This document shows, piece by piece, positions 10,376-19,007 of a stretch of DNA of 64,000 nt. Every line of letters begins with the position of its first letter. Positions within the stretch are counted from its first letter, which is position 1. The stretch is from the NCBI GenBank assembly GCA_963816315.1, contig CAWFJZ010000010.1, forward strand, positions 1 through 64,000, in the 5' to 3' direction. A program made the translations under genes and the position numbers. Below the pieces are notes generated by a model that did no database searches, had not been told where the DNA came from, and worked only from the letters and a program-made list of their open reading frames with translations. This DNA comes from CADEEN01 sp963816315. GTDB taxonomy: Bacteria; Pseudomonadota; Gammaproteobacteria; Burkholderiales; Burkholderiaceae_C.

Positions 10376-10409
10376 GCGTCACAAAGCCGTCACACTGCCT
10401 GCCTACAGT
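10376..10409 (+). promoter_or_regulatory. PhoB box and -10 of the pst operon
   Basis: GCGTCAC-AAAG-CCGTCAC at 10376-10393 is one PhoB box (half-sites 11 bases apart). A TACAGT -10-like hexamer at 10404-10409 begins 10 bases after the box ends, the spacing usual for PhoB-activated promoters in which the box replaces the -35. pstS begins at 10443. Confidence 0.75.
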
Positions 10410-10442
10410 CATGAGCAAGTTAACTGCAACGAGGAAACAACC

Positions 10443-11486
10443 ATGACCTTCCTGTCGTCTTCCCTGCGCTCGCTGGGCTTGGCCGCTGCCGCTCTGGCGC
10501 TCGCCAGCGCGGCATCCGCCCAGGACGTCACCGGCGCCGGCGCCTCGTTTCCCGCGCCGCTGTACGCCAAATGGGCCGACGCCTACAACAAGGCTACCGG
10601 CTCGAAGATCAACTACCAGTCGGTCGGCTCGTCGGCCGGGCTGCGGCAGATCCGCGGCAAGACGGTCGATTTCGGCGCTTCGGACGCGCCGCTGACCGAC
10701 GCCGAGCTCGAGAAGGACGGCCTGGTGCAGTTTCCGACCGTGATGGGTGGCGTCGTGCCGGTGGTCAACGTCAAGGGCGTCACGCCGGGGCAGTTGAAGC
10801 TCACCGGCGCCGTGCTCGGCGACATCTTTCTCGGCAAGGTGACGAAGTGGAACGACGCTGCGATCGGCGCGCTAAACGCCGGCGTGGCGCTGCCCGACGC
10901 GGCGATCGCCGTCGTGCGCCGCGCCGATGGCTCCGGCACGACGTTCATCTACACCAACTACCTGTCGAAGGTGAACGCCGACTGGAAGGCCAAGGTCGGC
11001 GAGGGCGCTGCTGTGAACTGGCCGACCGGTGCCGGCGGCAAAGGCAATGAAGGCGTGGCCGCGTTCGTGCAGCGCTTGCCCAATTCGATCGGCTATGTCG
11101 AGTACTCGTACGCCAAGGCCAACAAGATGGCGCATGTGCAACTGCGCAACGCGGCCGGCAACTACGTCAACCCGGACGACGCGACCTTCAAGGCCGCCGC
11201 GGCCGGTGCGGCCTGGGACAAGAGCTTCTATCAGATCCTGACCGAGCAGGCGGGCAAGGACGCCTGGCCGATCACGGGTGCGACCTTCATCCTGATGCAC
11301 AAGGCCCAGGACAAGCCGGCGCAGGCTGCAGCATCGCTGAAGTTCTTCGACTGGGCATTTGCCAACGGCGACAAGATGTCGGTCGATCTCGACTACGTGC
11401 CGATGCCCGACCCGGTGAAGGCGCAGGTGCGCAAGGTCTGGGGCGATATCAAGGATGGCTCGGGCAAGGCCATCGCCGTCAAGTGA
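10443..11486 (+). CDS. pstS: Periplasmic phosphate-binding protein PstS
   Basis: High-affinity phosphate receptor of the PstSCAB ABC importer. The 347-residue protein has a Sec signal peptide (cleavage near ASAASAQD, about residue 26). Phosphate-binding segments are visible: TGAGASFPAPLY, SVGSSAGLRQI, FGASDAPLTD and a RADGSGTTFIYTNYL loop. The ATG at 10443 gives a proper signal peptide and follows the predicted PhoB promoter; an in-frame ATG at 10356 overlaps the PhoB sites and is rejected. The next gene, pstC, starts 79 bases later. Confidence 0.97.
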   Translation: MTFLSSSLRSLGLAAAALALASAASAQDVTGAGASFPAPLYAKWADAYNKATGSKINYQSVGSSAGLRQIRGKTVDFGASDAPLTDAELEKDGLVQFPTVMGGVVPVVNVKGVTPGQLKLTGAVLGDIFLGKVTKWNDAAIGALNAGVALPDAAIAVVRRADGSGTTFIYTNYLSKVNADWKAKVGEGAAVNWPTGAGGKGNEGVAAFVQRLPNSIGYVEYSYAKANKMAHVQLRNAAGNYVNPDDATFKAAAAGAAWDKSFYQILTEQAGKDAWPITGATFILMHKAQDKPAQAAASLKFFDWAFANGDKMSVDLDYVPMPDPVKAQVRKVWGDIKDGSGKAIAVK

Positions 11487-11565
11487 CCGCGCAACGCTGA
11501 TCGCGCGTACCGTGGCCGCTACACTCCCCGCCGCCCCGATCGGGGGTTTTCCGGCAGACAAGACG

Positions 11566-12545
11566 ATGCCGTCCACCGCTTCCGGCGGCACGCCGCCGAC
11601 GCGTCAGCGCCGTGCGCCGTGGGCCGATGTGCTCTTCGCCGTTGCGGCACATGCGGCGGCGTGGCTGACGCTGGCGCTGCTCGCGGGCATCATCGTCTCT
11701 CTCGTCGTCGGCGCGTGGCCGGCGATCCAGGAATACGGCCTGTCGTTCCTGTGGCGCAGCGAGTGGGACCCCGTCAACGACAAGTACGGCGGCCTGGTGA
11801 TGATCTACGGCACGCTGGCCACGTCGGCCATCGCGCTGCTGATCGCGGTGCCGGTGAGCTTCGGCATCGCGCTGTTCCTGACCGAACTCTCGCCGGGCTG
11901 GCTGCGCCGCCCGCTCGGCGTGGCCATCGAGCTGCTGGCGGCGGTGCCGTCGATCGTCTATGGCATGTGGGGCCTGCTCGTCTTCGGGCCGATCCTCGCC
12001 ACTTTCGTGCAGCAGCCGCTGCAACGCTGCGGTTGGCGACTGGCCTCTGCTCGGGCGCGTTGGTGTCGGGTGCGCCGGTGGGCATCGGCATCCTGTCGGC
12101 CGGCATCATCCTGGCGATCATGATCATTCCGTTCATCGCCTCGGTGACGCGCGATGTTTTCGAGACCACGCCGGCGATGCTCAAGGAGTCTGCGTACGGC
12201 CTGGGCTCGACGACCTGGGAAGTGGTGTGGAAGGTCGTCTTGCCTTTCACCAAGACCGGCGTCATCGGCGCCATCATGCTCGGCCTCGGCCGTGCGCTCG
12301 GCGAGACGATGGCGGTGACCTTCGTCATCGGCAACATGAATCAGCTCAACTCGCTGTCGCTGTTCGAAGCTGCCAACAGCATCACCTCAGCGCTGGCCAA
12401 CGAGTTCGCCGAAGCCAACCCCGGGCTGCACCAGGCCTCGCTGATCTACCTCGGCCTGGTGCTGTTCTTCATCACCTTCGTCGTGCTCGCGCTGTCCAAG
12501 TTGCTGCTGTCGAGCTTGAAGAAGCAGGAAGGAAAGCGAACATGA
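11566..12545 (+). CDS. pstC: Phosphate ABC transporter permease PstC (frameshifted in this sequence)
   Basis: Inner-membrane permease subunit of PstSCAB. The first part, from MPSTASGG with TM segments through SIVYGMWGLLVFGPI, is in one frame. At about 12025-12035 it moves to a second frame (VGDWPLLG) and near 12052-12056 to a third that continues ALVSGAPVGIGIL to LKKQEGKRT. The gene length is 3n+2, so two extra bases explain everything: one in CTGCGG and one in CTCGGGC. The second part carries the permease EAA-like segment (TPAMLKESAYGLG, then ALGETMAV). Because the flanking pst genes are intact, a consensus error is more likely than a real lesion. Confidence 0.9.
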
Positions 12546-12576
12546 GCGCAGCCTGGCCACGCTCGATGCGGCGCGC

Positions 12577-13413
12577 ATGAGCAAGCACAACGTCCGCAAG
12601 CGGGTCAACGCGATCGCGCTGACCTTGTCGCTGGGAGCGATGGCGTTCGGTCTGTTCTGGCTGGCGTGGATCCTTTTCGAGACCCTCCGCCTGGGCGTCG
12701 GCGGCCTGGCACTGTCGGTGTTCACACAAAGCACGCCGCCGCCTCAGGAGCTCAGCGGCGGCTTGGCCAACGCCATCGTCGGCTCCGGCATCATGGTCGG
12801 CCTGGCCACGGCCATCGGCACGCCGATCGGCGTCATGGCGGGTGTGTACCTTGCCGAGTACGGGCAGAAGACGCTGCTCGGCCGCGTGACGCAGTTCTTC
12901 AACGACATCCTGCTGTCGGCGCCGTCGATCGTCATCGGTCTGTTCGTTTACGCGGTGATCGTGGCGCGCTACAAGAGCTTCTCCGGCTGGGCCGGCGTGT
13001 TCGCGCTGGCGCTGATCGTCATTCCGGTGGTCATCCGCACCACCGAGAACATGCTGGTCCTGATCCCCAACGCCTTGCGCGAAGCGGCGTATGCGCTGGG
13101 CACGCCGAAGTGGAAGGTCATCTGGTCGGTGACGCTCAAGGCCGCGCGCGCCGGCGTGCTTACCGGCGTGCTGCTGGCGCTGGCACGCATTGCCGGCGAG
13201 ACCGCGCCGTTGTTGTTCACGGCGCTGAACAACCAGTTCTTCACCGCCAACCTCAACGAGCCGATGGCCAGCCTGCCGGTGACGATCTTCAAGTTCGCAA
13301 TGAGTCCTTATGAAAACTGGCGCGACCTGGCCTGGGCAGGCGTCTTCATCATCACGCTGGGCGTGCTCGCGCTGAACATCCTGGCGCGCGTGCTCTTCCG
13401 CAACAAACATTGA
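12577..13413 (+). CDS. pstA: Phosphate ABC transporter permease PstA
   Basis: Second permease subunit of PstSCAB, 278 residues from the ATG at 12577 with six predicted membrane segments. The cytoplasmic EAA-type loop is seen at REAAYALGTPKWKVIW followed by ARIAGETAPLL. An ATG at 12542 that overlaps the pstC stop opens a 12-codon frame (MSAAWPRSMRRA); one missing base there would join it to this gene as MSAA-LATLDAARMSKHN, so the true start may be 12542. pstB follows after 7 bases. Confidence 0.95.
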   Translation: MSKHNVRKRVNAIALTLSLGAMAFGLFWLAWILFETLRLGVGGLALSVFTQSTPPPQELSGGLANAIVGSGIMVGLATAIGTPIGVMAGVYLAEYGQKTLLGRVTQFFNDILLSAPSIVIGLFVYAVIVARYKSFSGWAGVFALALIVIPVVIRTTENMLVLIPNALREAAYALGTPKWKVIWSVTLKAARAGVLTGVLLALARIAGETAPLLFTALNNQFFTANLNEPMASLPVTIFKFAMSPYENWRDLAWAGVFIITLGVLALNILARVLFRNKH

Positions 13414-13420
13414 GGGGGCC

Positions 13421-14212
13421 GTGAAGATGGACATGAAGGTCGAATCCGCCATCGGCGAGCGCATCAAGATCGCGGCGCGCAATCTGAACTTCTACTACGG
13501 CAGCTTTCACGCGCTGAAGAACATCCAGCTCGACATCCCCGACCGCAAGGTCACGGCCTTCATCGGCCCGTCGGGTTGCGGCAAGAGCACGCTGCTGCGC
13601 GTGTTGAACCGGATGTTCGAGCTCTATCCCGAGCAGCGCGCCGAAGGCATGGTCACGCTCGACGGCCAGGACATCCTCGACAAGAAGCTCGACGTGTCGC
13701 TGGTGCGCGCCAAGATCGGCATGGTGTTCCAGAAGCCGACCCCGTTCCCGATGAGCATCTACGACAACATCGCTTTCGGCGTGCGCTTGTTCGAGTCGCT
13801 GCCGCGCGTGGAGATGGACGAGCGGGTCGAGTGGGCGCTGAAGAAGGCGGCGCTGTGGGGCGAGGTCAAGGACAAGCTGACGCAAAGCGGATCCAGCCTG
13901 TCCGGTGGTCAGCAGCAGCGCCTGTGCATCGCGCGCGGCATCGCCATCAAGCCCGAGGTGCTGCTGCTCGACGAGCCCTGCTCGGCGCTCGACCCGATCT
14001 CCACCGGCAAGATCGAGGAACTGATCCACGAATTGAAAGTCGATTACACGGTGGTCATCGTGACGCACAACATGCAGCAGGCGGCGCGCGTCTCGGACTA
14101 CACCGCCTACATGTACCTCGGTGACCTGATCGAGTTCGGCAAGACGGCGGAGCTGTTCATGAAGCCGAAGAAGAAAGAGACCGAGGACTACATCACCGGG
14201 AGATTCGGATGA
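13421..14212 (+). CDS. pstB: Phosphate ABC transporter ATP-binding protein PstB
   Basis: ATPase of the PstSCAB importer, 263 residues from the GTG at 13421 after a GAGGGG Shine-Dalgarno; an ATG at 13427 is an alternative. Walker A is GPSGCGKST (about residue 49), the Q-loop is MVFQKPTPFPMS as in PstB, the ABC signature is LSGGQQQR, Walker B is VLLLDEP and the H-loop is VTHNM. The stop overlaps the phoU start as ATGA, so the two are translationally coupled. Confidence 0.97.
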   Translation: MKMDMKVESAIGERIKIAARNLNFYYGSFHALKNIQLDIPDRKVTAFIGPSGCGKSTLLRVLNRMFELYPEQRAEGMVTLDGQDILDKKLDVSLVRAKIGMVFQKPTPFPMSIYDNIAFGVRLFESLPRVEMDERVEWALKKAALWGEVKDKLTQSGSSLSGGQQQRLCIARGIAIKPEVLLLDEPCSALDPISTGKIEELIHELKVDYTVVIVTHNMQQAARVSDYTAYMYLGDLIEFGKTAELFMKPKKKETEDYITGRFG

Positions 14213-14916
14213 GCGACAAGCACCTCTCGACGCAATTCGATGCCGAGCTCGCGGGCATCTCCAACCGCGTGCTCGAAATGGGCGGCATGGTCGAGGCGCA
14301 GGTTTCGCAGGCGGTCTATTCGCTGGCCAATTTCAGCGGCGAGACCGCGACTCAGGTGCTGCAGCAGGAGGAGCGCGTCAACCAGATGGAAGTCGAGATC
14401 GACCGCGATCTGTCGGCGATCATCGCTCGCCGCCAGCCGACCGCGCGTGACCTGCGCCTGTTGATCGCGATCAGCAAGATCATCGCCAACCTCGAACGTG
14501 TGGGCGACGAGGCGGCGCGCATCGCGCGCACGGTGCAGCGGCTGATCAACACCGGCGTATCGAGCCGCTTGCGCTTGCCGGTGGCCGACCTGGGCTACGA
14601 AGCCGATCTGGCGATTGCGCAGTTGCGCAAGGCGCTCGATGCCTTCGCGCGCCTGGACACCGCGCAGGCGCTGCAGGTGTTGAAGGGCGACGACCTGATC
14701 GACCAGGAGTTCGACGGCCTGCTGCGCAAACTCATCACCTACATGATGGAAGACCCGCGCACGATCTCGTCGTCGATCGACCTCGTCTTCGTCGCCAAGG
14801 CGATCGAGCGCGTCGGCGACCATGCGAAAAACTTGTCCGAAGCGGTGATCTACATCGTCAAGGGTGCCGACGTCAGACATACCTCCATGTCTGACGTTGA
14901 AGACGCGATCCGATGA
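14209..14916 (+). CDS. phoU: Phosphate signalling protein PhoU
   Basis: Links PstSCAB activity to the PhoR kinase and represses the Pho response when phosphate is plentiful. The 235 residues form the usual two PhoU helical repeats; metal-binding acidic signatures are seen at EVEIDRDLSAIIARRQP and VGDEAARIA in the first repeat, and at DDLIDQEFDGLL and VFVAKAIERVGDHAKNL in the second. The start overlaps the pstB stop and the stop overlaps the phoB start, both as ATGA. Confidence 0.97.
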   Translation: MSDKHLSTQFDAELAGISNRVLEMGGMVEAQVSQAVYSLANFSGETATQVLQQEERVNQMEVEIDRDLSAIIARRQPTARDLRLLIAISKIIANLERVGDEAARIARTVQRLINTGVSSRLRLPVADLGYEADLAIAQLRKALDAFARLDTAQALQVLKGDDLIDQEFDGLLRKLITYMMEDPRTISSSIDLVFVAKAIERVGDHAKNLSEAVIYIVKGADVRHTSMSDVEDAIR

Positions 14917-15617
14917 CGCGAGTCCTGATCGTCGAAGACGAACCAGCGATCGCCGAGCTGGTGGCGATCAACCTGCGCCACGAAGGCTTCGAGGTCAGCA
15001 TCGCCGGCGATGCAACTCAGGCGATGGCGCAGGTCGATGAGCGCCTGCCCGATCTGGTGATCCTCGACTGGATGCTGCCCGGCCAGTCGGGGCTGCAGCT
15101 CTCGCGCTCGTGGCGCGCGCAGGCGCGCACGAAGGCGCTGCCGATCATCATGCTGACGGCGCGCGCCGACGAGGCCGACAAGCTCGCCGGTCTCGACGGC
15201 GGCGCCGACGACTACCTGACCAAACCGTTCTCGGTCAAGGAGCTGTTGGCGCGCACGCGCGCTCTGTTGCGACGCCGCGCGCCGCAGGCGCTGGACGAGG
15301 CGGTCGAGGTGGCAGGCCTGGTGCTCGACCCGGCCACGCACCGCGTGACGCGCGTCGTCGATGGCGCGTCGCGCGAAGCCAAGGTCGGACCCACCGAGTT
15401 CCGCCTGTTGCATTTCCTGATGACGCACCCGGAGCGCGTGCACAGCCGCGCGCAACTGCTCGACCGCGTCTGGGGCGACCACGTGTTCATCGAGGAGCGC
15501 ACCGTCGATGTGCACATCAAGCGTTTGCGCGAAGCGCTCGAGCCGGTGCGGTCTGCGCCGCTGGTCGAGACGGTGCGCGGCGCGGGCTACCGGCTGGTGG
15601 CGTCCCCTGGGCGATGA
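14913..15617 (+). CDS. phoB: Phosphate response regulator PhoB
   Basis: OmpR-family response regulator that binds PhoB boxes. The receiver domain (about 1-120) has the acidic pocket VEDEPAI, the phospho-acceptor Asp in LVILDWMLPGQSG and the conserved Lys in YLTKPFS. The winged-helix DNA-binding domain (about 135-232) includes GPTEFRLLHFLM, VHSRAQLLDRVWG and the recognition helix region RTVDVHIKRLREAL. Length 234, normal for PhoB. It overlaps phoU and phoR by 4 bases on each side. Confidence 0.97.
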   Translation: MTRVLIVEDEPAIAELVAINLRHEGFEVSIAGDATQAMAQVDERLPDLVILDWMLPGQSGLQLSRSWRAQARTKALPIIMLTARADEADKLAGLDGGADDYLTKPFSVKELLARTRALLRRRAPQALDEAVEVAGLVLDPATHRVTRVVDGASREAKVGPTEFRLLHFLMTHPERVHSRAQLLDRVWGDHVFIEERTVDVHIKRLREALEPVRSAPLVETVRGAGYRLVASPGR

Positions 15618-16987
15618 GCGATTCTTTCGGCCGCGTGCTGACGCTGCTGCTCGGTCTGGCGGCGGGTGCGGCGGTCGGCTGGATCGTCGGCCGCCTGCTC
15701 GGCGCCAGCGGGCTCGGCGTGGCCTGTGGCGCTGCGGTCGGCGTGGCCTTGACCGCGTCGATCGACGCTGTGCGTGCCGAGCGTTTGATGAAGTGGCTGC
15801 GCAGCGCGCAAACGCAACCGGCGCCGCGCGACACCGGCTTCTGGGGCGAGACCGGCTACCGCGTCGAGAAGGCGCTGCGCGGCCGCGAGCAGGAGGCCGC
15901 TGCCGAGCGCGAGCGGCTGGCGCAGTTCCTCGCCGCCATCGATGCCTCGCCCAACGGCGTGCTGCTGCTCGACGCCGAGGAGCGCATCGAGTGGTGCAAC
16001 GCGCGCGCGGCCGATCACTTCGGGCTCGATCCGGTGCGCGACCAGCGCCAGCTCGTCACCAACCTACTGCGCACGCCGGCCTTCGTCAGCCACCTGCAAA
16101 GCAGCGACTACGAAGCGCCGATCGAGTTCACCAGCCCGCGCGGCCGAGCGACGATCCAGGTCATCGTGCGGCCGTATGGCGCCGGGCAGAAGCTGCTGCT
16201 GTCGCAGGACGTGACCGACCGCGAGCGCATGGAGTCGATGCGGCGCGACTTCGTCGCCAACGTCTCGCACGAGATCCGCACGCCGCTGACGGTGCTCGCC
16301 GGTTTCGTCGATACGCTGGCCAGCGTGCCGTTGTCGGCCACCGAGCAGCCGCGGGTGCTCGAGCTGATGAGGCAGCAGACGACACGCATCCAATCCCTCG
16401 TCGATGACCTGCTGACGCTGGCGCAACTCGAAGGCAGCCCGCGGCCGTCGTCGGACCGATGGCTTGCGGGTGACTCACTGGTGGCGCGGGTGTTCGGCGA
16501 TGCCGAGCTGCTGTCGGCCGGGCGTCATGAACTCGCCCTCGATGCGCAGCCGGACCTCGACGTCGCCGGCATCGAAAGCGAGCTGACCAGCGCGATGGCC
16601 AACCTGCTCGGCAACGCCGTGCGCTACACGCCCGATGGTGGGCGCATCGCCGTGCAGTGGCACGTCCGTGCGGCGGATGGTTGCGCCGTGTTCGAGGTCC
16701 GCGACAACGGCATCGGCATCGCGCGCGAGCACCTGCCGCGCCTGACCGAGCGTTTTTATCGCGTCGATGGCAGCCGCTCGCGCGAGACCGGCGGCACGGG
16801 GCTGGGTCTGGCGATCGTCAAGCATGTCGTGCAACGCCATGGCGGCGAGATCGAGATGCAAAGCGAGCCGGGCAAGGGCTCGGTGTTCAGGCTCGTGCTG
16901 CCGGCCGCGCGTGTGCGCATGCGCGCGGCGGCCGAGGTTAAGGCGCCGAGCGTCGCAACACCAGCGTCACTTCATCGCGATCGGTAG
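15614..16987 (+). CDS. phoR: Phosphate-regulon sensor histidine kinase PhoR
   Basis: Membrane histidine kinase that phosphorylates PhoB under phosphate limitation. 457 residues from the ATG at 15614, which overlaps the phoB stop. Order: two N-terminal hydrophobic segments (about 7-50), a charged linker, a PAS domain (about 100-200), the H-box FVANVSHEIRTPL, then the ATPase domain with N-box (LLGNAVRYTPDGG), G1 (VRDNGIG), F region and G2 (GGTGLGLAI). No large periplasmic domain is present, as usual for PhoR. The last 50 bases overlap the converging GT-C gene. Confidence 0.95.
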   Translation: MSDSFGRVLTLLLGLAAGAAVGWIVGRLLGASGLGVACGAAVGVALTASIDAVRAERLMKWLRSAQTQPAPRDTGFWGETGYRVEKALRGREQEAAAERERLAQFLAAIDASPNGVLLLDAEERIEWCNARAADHFGLDPVRDQRQLVTNLLRTPAFVSHLQSSDYEAPIEFTSPRGRATIQVIVRPYGAGQKLLLSQDVTDRERMESMRRDFVANVSHEIRTPLTVLAGFVDTLASVPLSATEQPRVLELMRQQTTRIQSLVDDLLTLAQLEGSPRPSSDRWLAGDSLVARVFGDAELLSAGRHELALDAQPDLDVAGIESELTSAMANLLGNAVRYTPDGGRIAVQWHVRAADGCAVFEVRDNGIGIAREHLPRLTERFYRVDGSRSRETGGTGLGLAIVKHVVQRHGGEIEMQSEPGKGSVFRLVLPAARVRMRAAAEVKAPSVATPASLHRDR

Positions 16988-18626
16988 GGCGGCGCACGCG
17001 CGCGGCCACGTCCCATCCGGGCGGGATCTCGACACGCTGGCCGCGCCGCTGCTGGCGCAGCCGCACCGGGCAGGCCCCCGCGTGATCGGCCCGCGCTTCG
17101 ACGCGCCAGCGGCCGTACTGCTCCAGCGAGGCCACCGCCGTGCGCGCGTAGCCGGGCGCATCGACGCACGCGCCCGCAGGCACATGCGGCGCGATGCGCG
17201 CCACCCACGGCCGGTTGCTGCGCGCGTAGTCCAGCAGCGGCAGCCACAGCGTCATCAGCAGCAGCCAGGCCAGCGCCACACCGCCGGCCGGCAGCACGAG
17301 GCTTTTCCACAGCGCTGCACGGTGGCGCCCGGTGCGCCAGCGCACGAGCGCGATCCAGGCCAGCGTGCCGGCCACCGCCAGCGCGAACGGCAGCGCGGAG
17401 AACGCCCCTTCGAACCCCGGCGCCAAGCGCGCGATGTTGGCCGCGGGCTTGGCCGGTGTGCCGGTGACGAAGGCCGCGTAGATCACCCACACCAAGAGCG
17501 CCGCGATGCTGAAGGCGAAGACCGAGAACCAGTCGATCGCCGATGTCGTCGCGCGCTTCAGCGTCGGCAGTGCAAAGGCCGCGAGCACGGCAAAGGCCGG
17601 CAGGCCGATCATCAGCGCGCGGTCGAAGCCGCCACCGGCAACGCAGGCGACGAGCGAAACGAACGCCAACGCGAGCGGCGCGGAGATGTGGCGCTTGGTC
17701 AGATGGCGCCGCCAGCGCCACACGGTCCACAGGGCGAGCAGCCACGCCGGCCAGAGGAACCAGAGGAACAGCTTGCCGAGTTGCAGCAGCTGCGCGCTGT
17801 TGGCTTCGAAGCCAACGCGCCAGGCCCAGGTCTTCGCCCACCACGCCAGCACCGCGGCGACGAGTGTCGCCGCCGCCGCCCACGGCGCATAGTCGCGGCC
17901 CTGCGTGTAGGTGGAGCGTGCGGCGACCCCCGTGGCGGCGATACCGAAGAGCACGGCGATCGTCGGCGCGCCGCTGGCCGCCAGCAACGGCAACGCCACG
18001 AAGGCCGCCAACCGCGCGCGGTAACGGCGAAACGGCGCCGCGGCCAGCGACCACAGCGCCAGCGCCGCAGCGAACAACTGCACCAGCTCCGGCGTCGTCT
18101 CGTGGCCGAGCTGCAGCAGGCCGAGCGTGGCGATCAAGGCCAGCAGCGCGCCGTCGGCCATCGCCCGCGCGTAATCCACCGCGTCGGCCTCGCCGCCGAA
18201 GGCAAACGGCAGCGGCTGCGCAGCCTCGGTGCGGGCGAGCTGGAAGGCGGCGTACCAGGTCAGCACGAGCACGAGCGCGAGCAGGAGGCCGAACGGCATG
18301 CGTGCGGCCAGCGGCGCTTCGATCAGCGGCGACAGCAGCGCGATGCCGCCGGCGCCGAGCCAGTGCGGCAGCAGCGCGGTGTCGAGCGGCAGGCCGCCGA
18401 TCGTCGGCGACAGCCACGGCGTGCGGCCCTCGGCCATCGCCAGCATGTAGCCGAAGGCGGTCTGGTCGGCGCCGCGCCACGGGTCGCGGCCGAACATTCC
18501 CGGCAGCACATACGCCGCACAGAACAGCAGCAGCAACAGGCGCGGCAAGCGCTGCACCGCTTGCTGCGTCACCAGGGCCGGGTTGGGCGTGATCGAATTC
18601 ACGCGGCGATCATCGCTGCACGACAT
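16938..18626 (-). CDS. Multi-pass membrane protein, probable GT-C glycosyltransferase
   Basis: A 562-residue protein with about 11-12 predicted hydrophobic segments followed by a soluble C-terminal ~80 residues. After the first membrane segment comes a loop reading FGRDPWRGADQTAFGYML. Acidic residues in this first periplasmic loop are the hallmark of ArnT/PMT-type (GT39/GT83) lipid-linked sugar transferases, so transfer from a polyprenyl-phosphate sugar is the best guess. Substrate and acceptor cannot be read from the sequence. The start may be the ATG at 18626 or a GTG at 18602; both lie directly after the rpmE terminator. The 3' end overlaps phoR antisense by 50 bases. Confidence 0.7.
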   Translation of the reverse strand: MSCSDDRRVNSITPNPALVTQQAVQRLPRLLLLLFCAAYVLPGMFGRDPWRGADQTAFGYMLAMAEGRTPWLSPTIGGLPLDTALLPHWLGAGGIALLSPLIEAPLAARMPFGLLLALVLVLTWYAAFQLARTEAAQPLPFAFGGEADAVDYARAMADGALLALIATLGLLQLGHETTPELVQLFAAALALWSLAAAPFRRYRARLAAFVALPLLAASGAPTIAVLFGIAATGVAARSTYTQGRDYAPWAAAATLVAAVLAWWAKTWAWRVGFEANSAQLLQLGKLFLWFLWPAWLLALWTVWRWRRHLTKRHISAPLALAFVSLVACVAGGGFDRALMIGLPAFAVLAAFALPTLKRATTSAIDWFSVFAFSIAALLVWVIYAAFVTGTPAKPAANIARLAPGFEGAFSALPFALAVAGTLAWIALVRWRTGRHRAALWKSLVLPAGGVALAWLLLMTLWLPLLDYARSNRPWVARIAPHVPAGACVDAPGYARTAVASLEQYGRWRVEARADHAGACPVRLRQQRRGQRVEIPPGWDVAARVRRPTDRDEVTLVLRRSAP

Positions 18627-18627
18627 G

Positions 18628-18650
18628 AAAAAGGGCAGCCGAAGCTGCCC
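18628..18650 (-). terminator. Rho-independent terminator after rpmE
   Basis: On the minus strand GGGCAGC (18650-18644), TTCG loop, GCTGCCC (18639-18633) and five T residues (18632-18628). A textbook terminator 22 bases past the rpmE stop, immediately upstream of the GT-C gene start. Confidence 0.88.
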
Positions 18651-18672
18651 TGATCTTCGGCCGGCAAGCAGC

Positions 18673-18927
18673 TCACTTCTTGATGCCGACCTTGAACTTG
18701 TTGCGGAACTTCTCGACGCGACCGCCCAGGTTGTCCACGCTCTTCTGCGTGCCGGTGTAGAACGGATGCGACTCGGAGGACGTTTCCATCTTGAACAGCG
18801 GCATTTCCTTGCCTTCGATGGTGATGCTGTCCTTGGTCTGCACCGTCGAGCGGGTCACGAACTGGAAGCCGTTGGACAGGTCTTGAAAACAGACGTCGCG
18901 GTAGCCGGGGTGGATGCCATCTTTCAT
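18673..18927 (-). CDS. rpmE2: 50S ribosomal protein L31 type B
   Basis: 84-residue ribosomal protein. It begins MKDGIHPGYRDVCFQD and contains HPFYTG and GRVEKFRNKF, the type B signatures. The CxxC zinc-ribbon motif of type A L31 is absent (a single Cys at residue 13), so this is the zinc-independent form. The ATG at 18927 gives family length; longer upstream frames are not supported. It lies 80 bases downstream of rho on the same strand and is followed by a strong terminator. Confidence 0.95.
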   Translation of the reverse strand: MKDGIHPGYRDVCFQDLSNGFQFVTRSTVQTKDSITIEGKEMPLFKMETSSESHPFYTGTQKSVDNLGGRVEKFRNKFKVGIKK

Positions 18928-19007
18928 GGGGAGCCTCTTCAGGGAGTTGCAGCAGCCACGCGTTTTTGCAACGACGCACTTGCCGGAAAAAATTCGAAGG
19001 CGCGAGT

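Noticed and set aside
11566..12545. pstC as two overlapping permease genes
   Set aside because: The two halves are complementary parts of a single PstC and total length fits two surplus bases.
16767..18653. A plus-strand open frame of over 600 codons opposite the GT-C gene
   Set aside because: Shadow of a real membrane-protein gene; strongly Arg/Gln/His biased with no recognisable feature.
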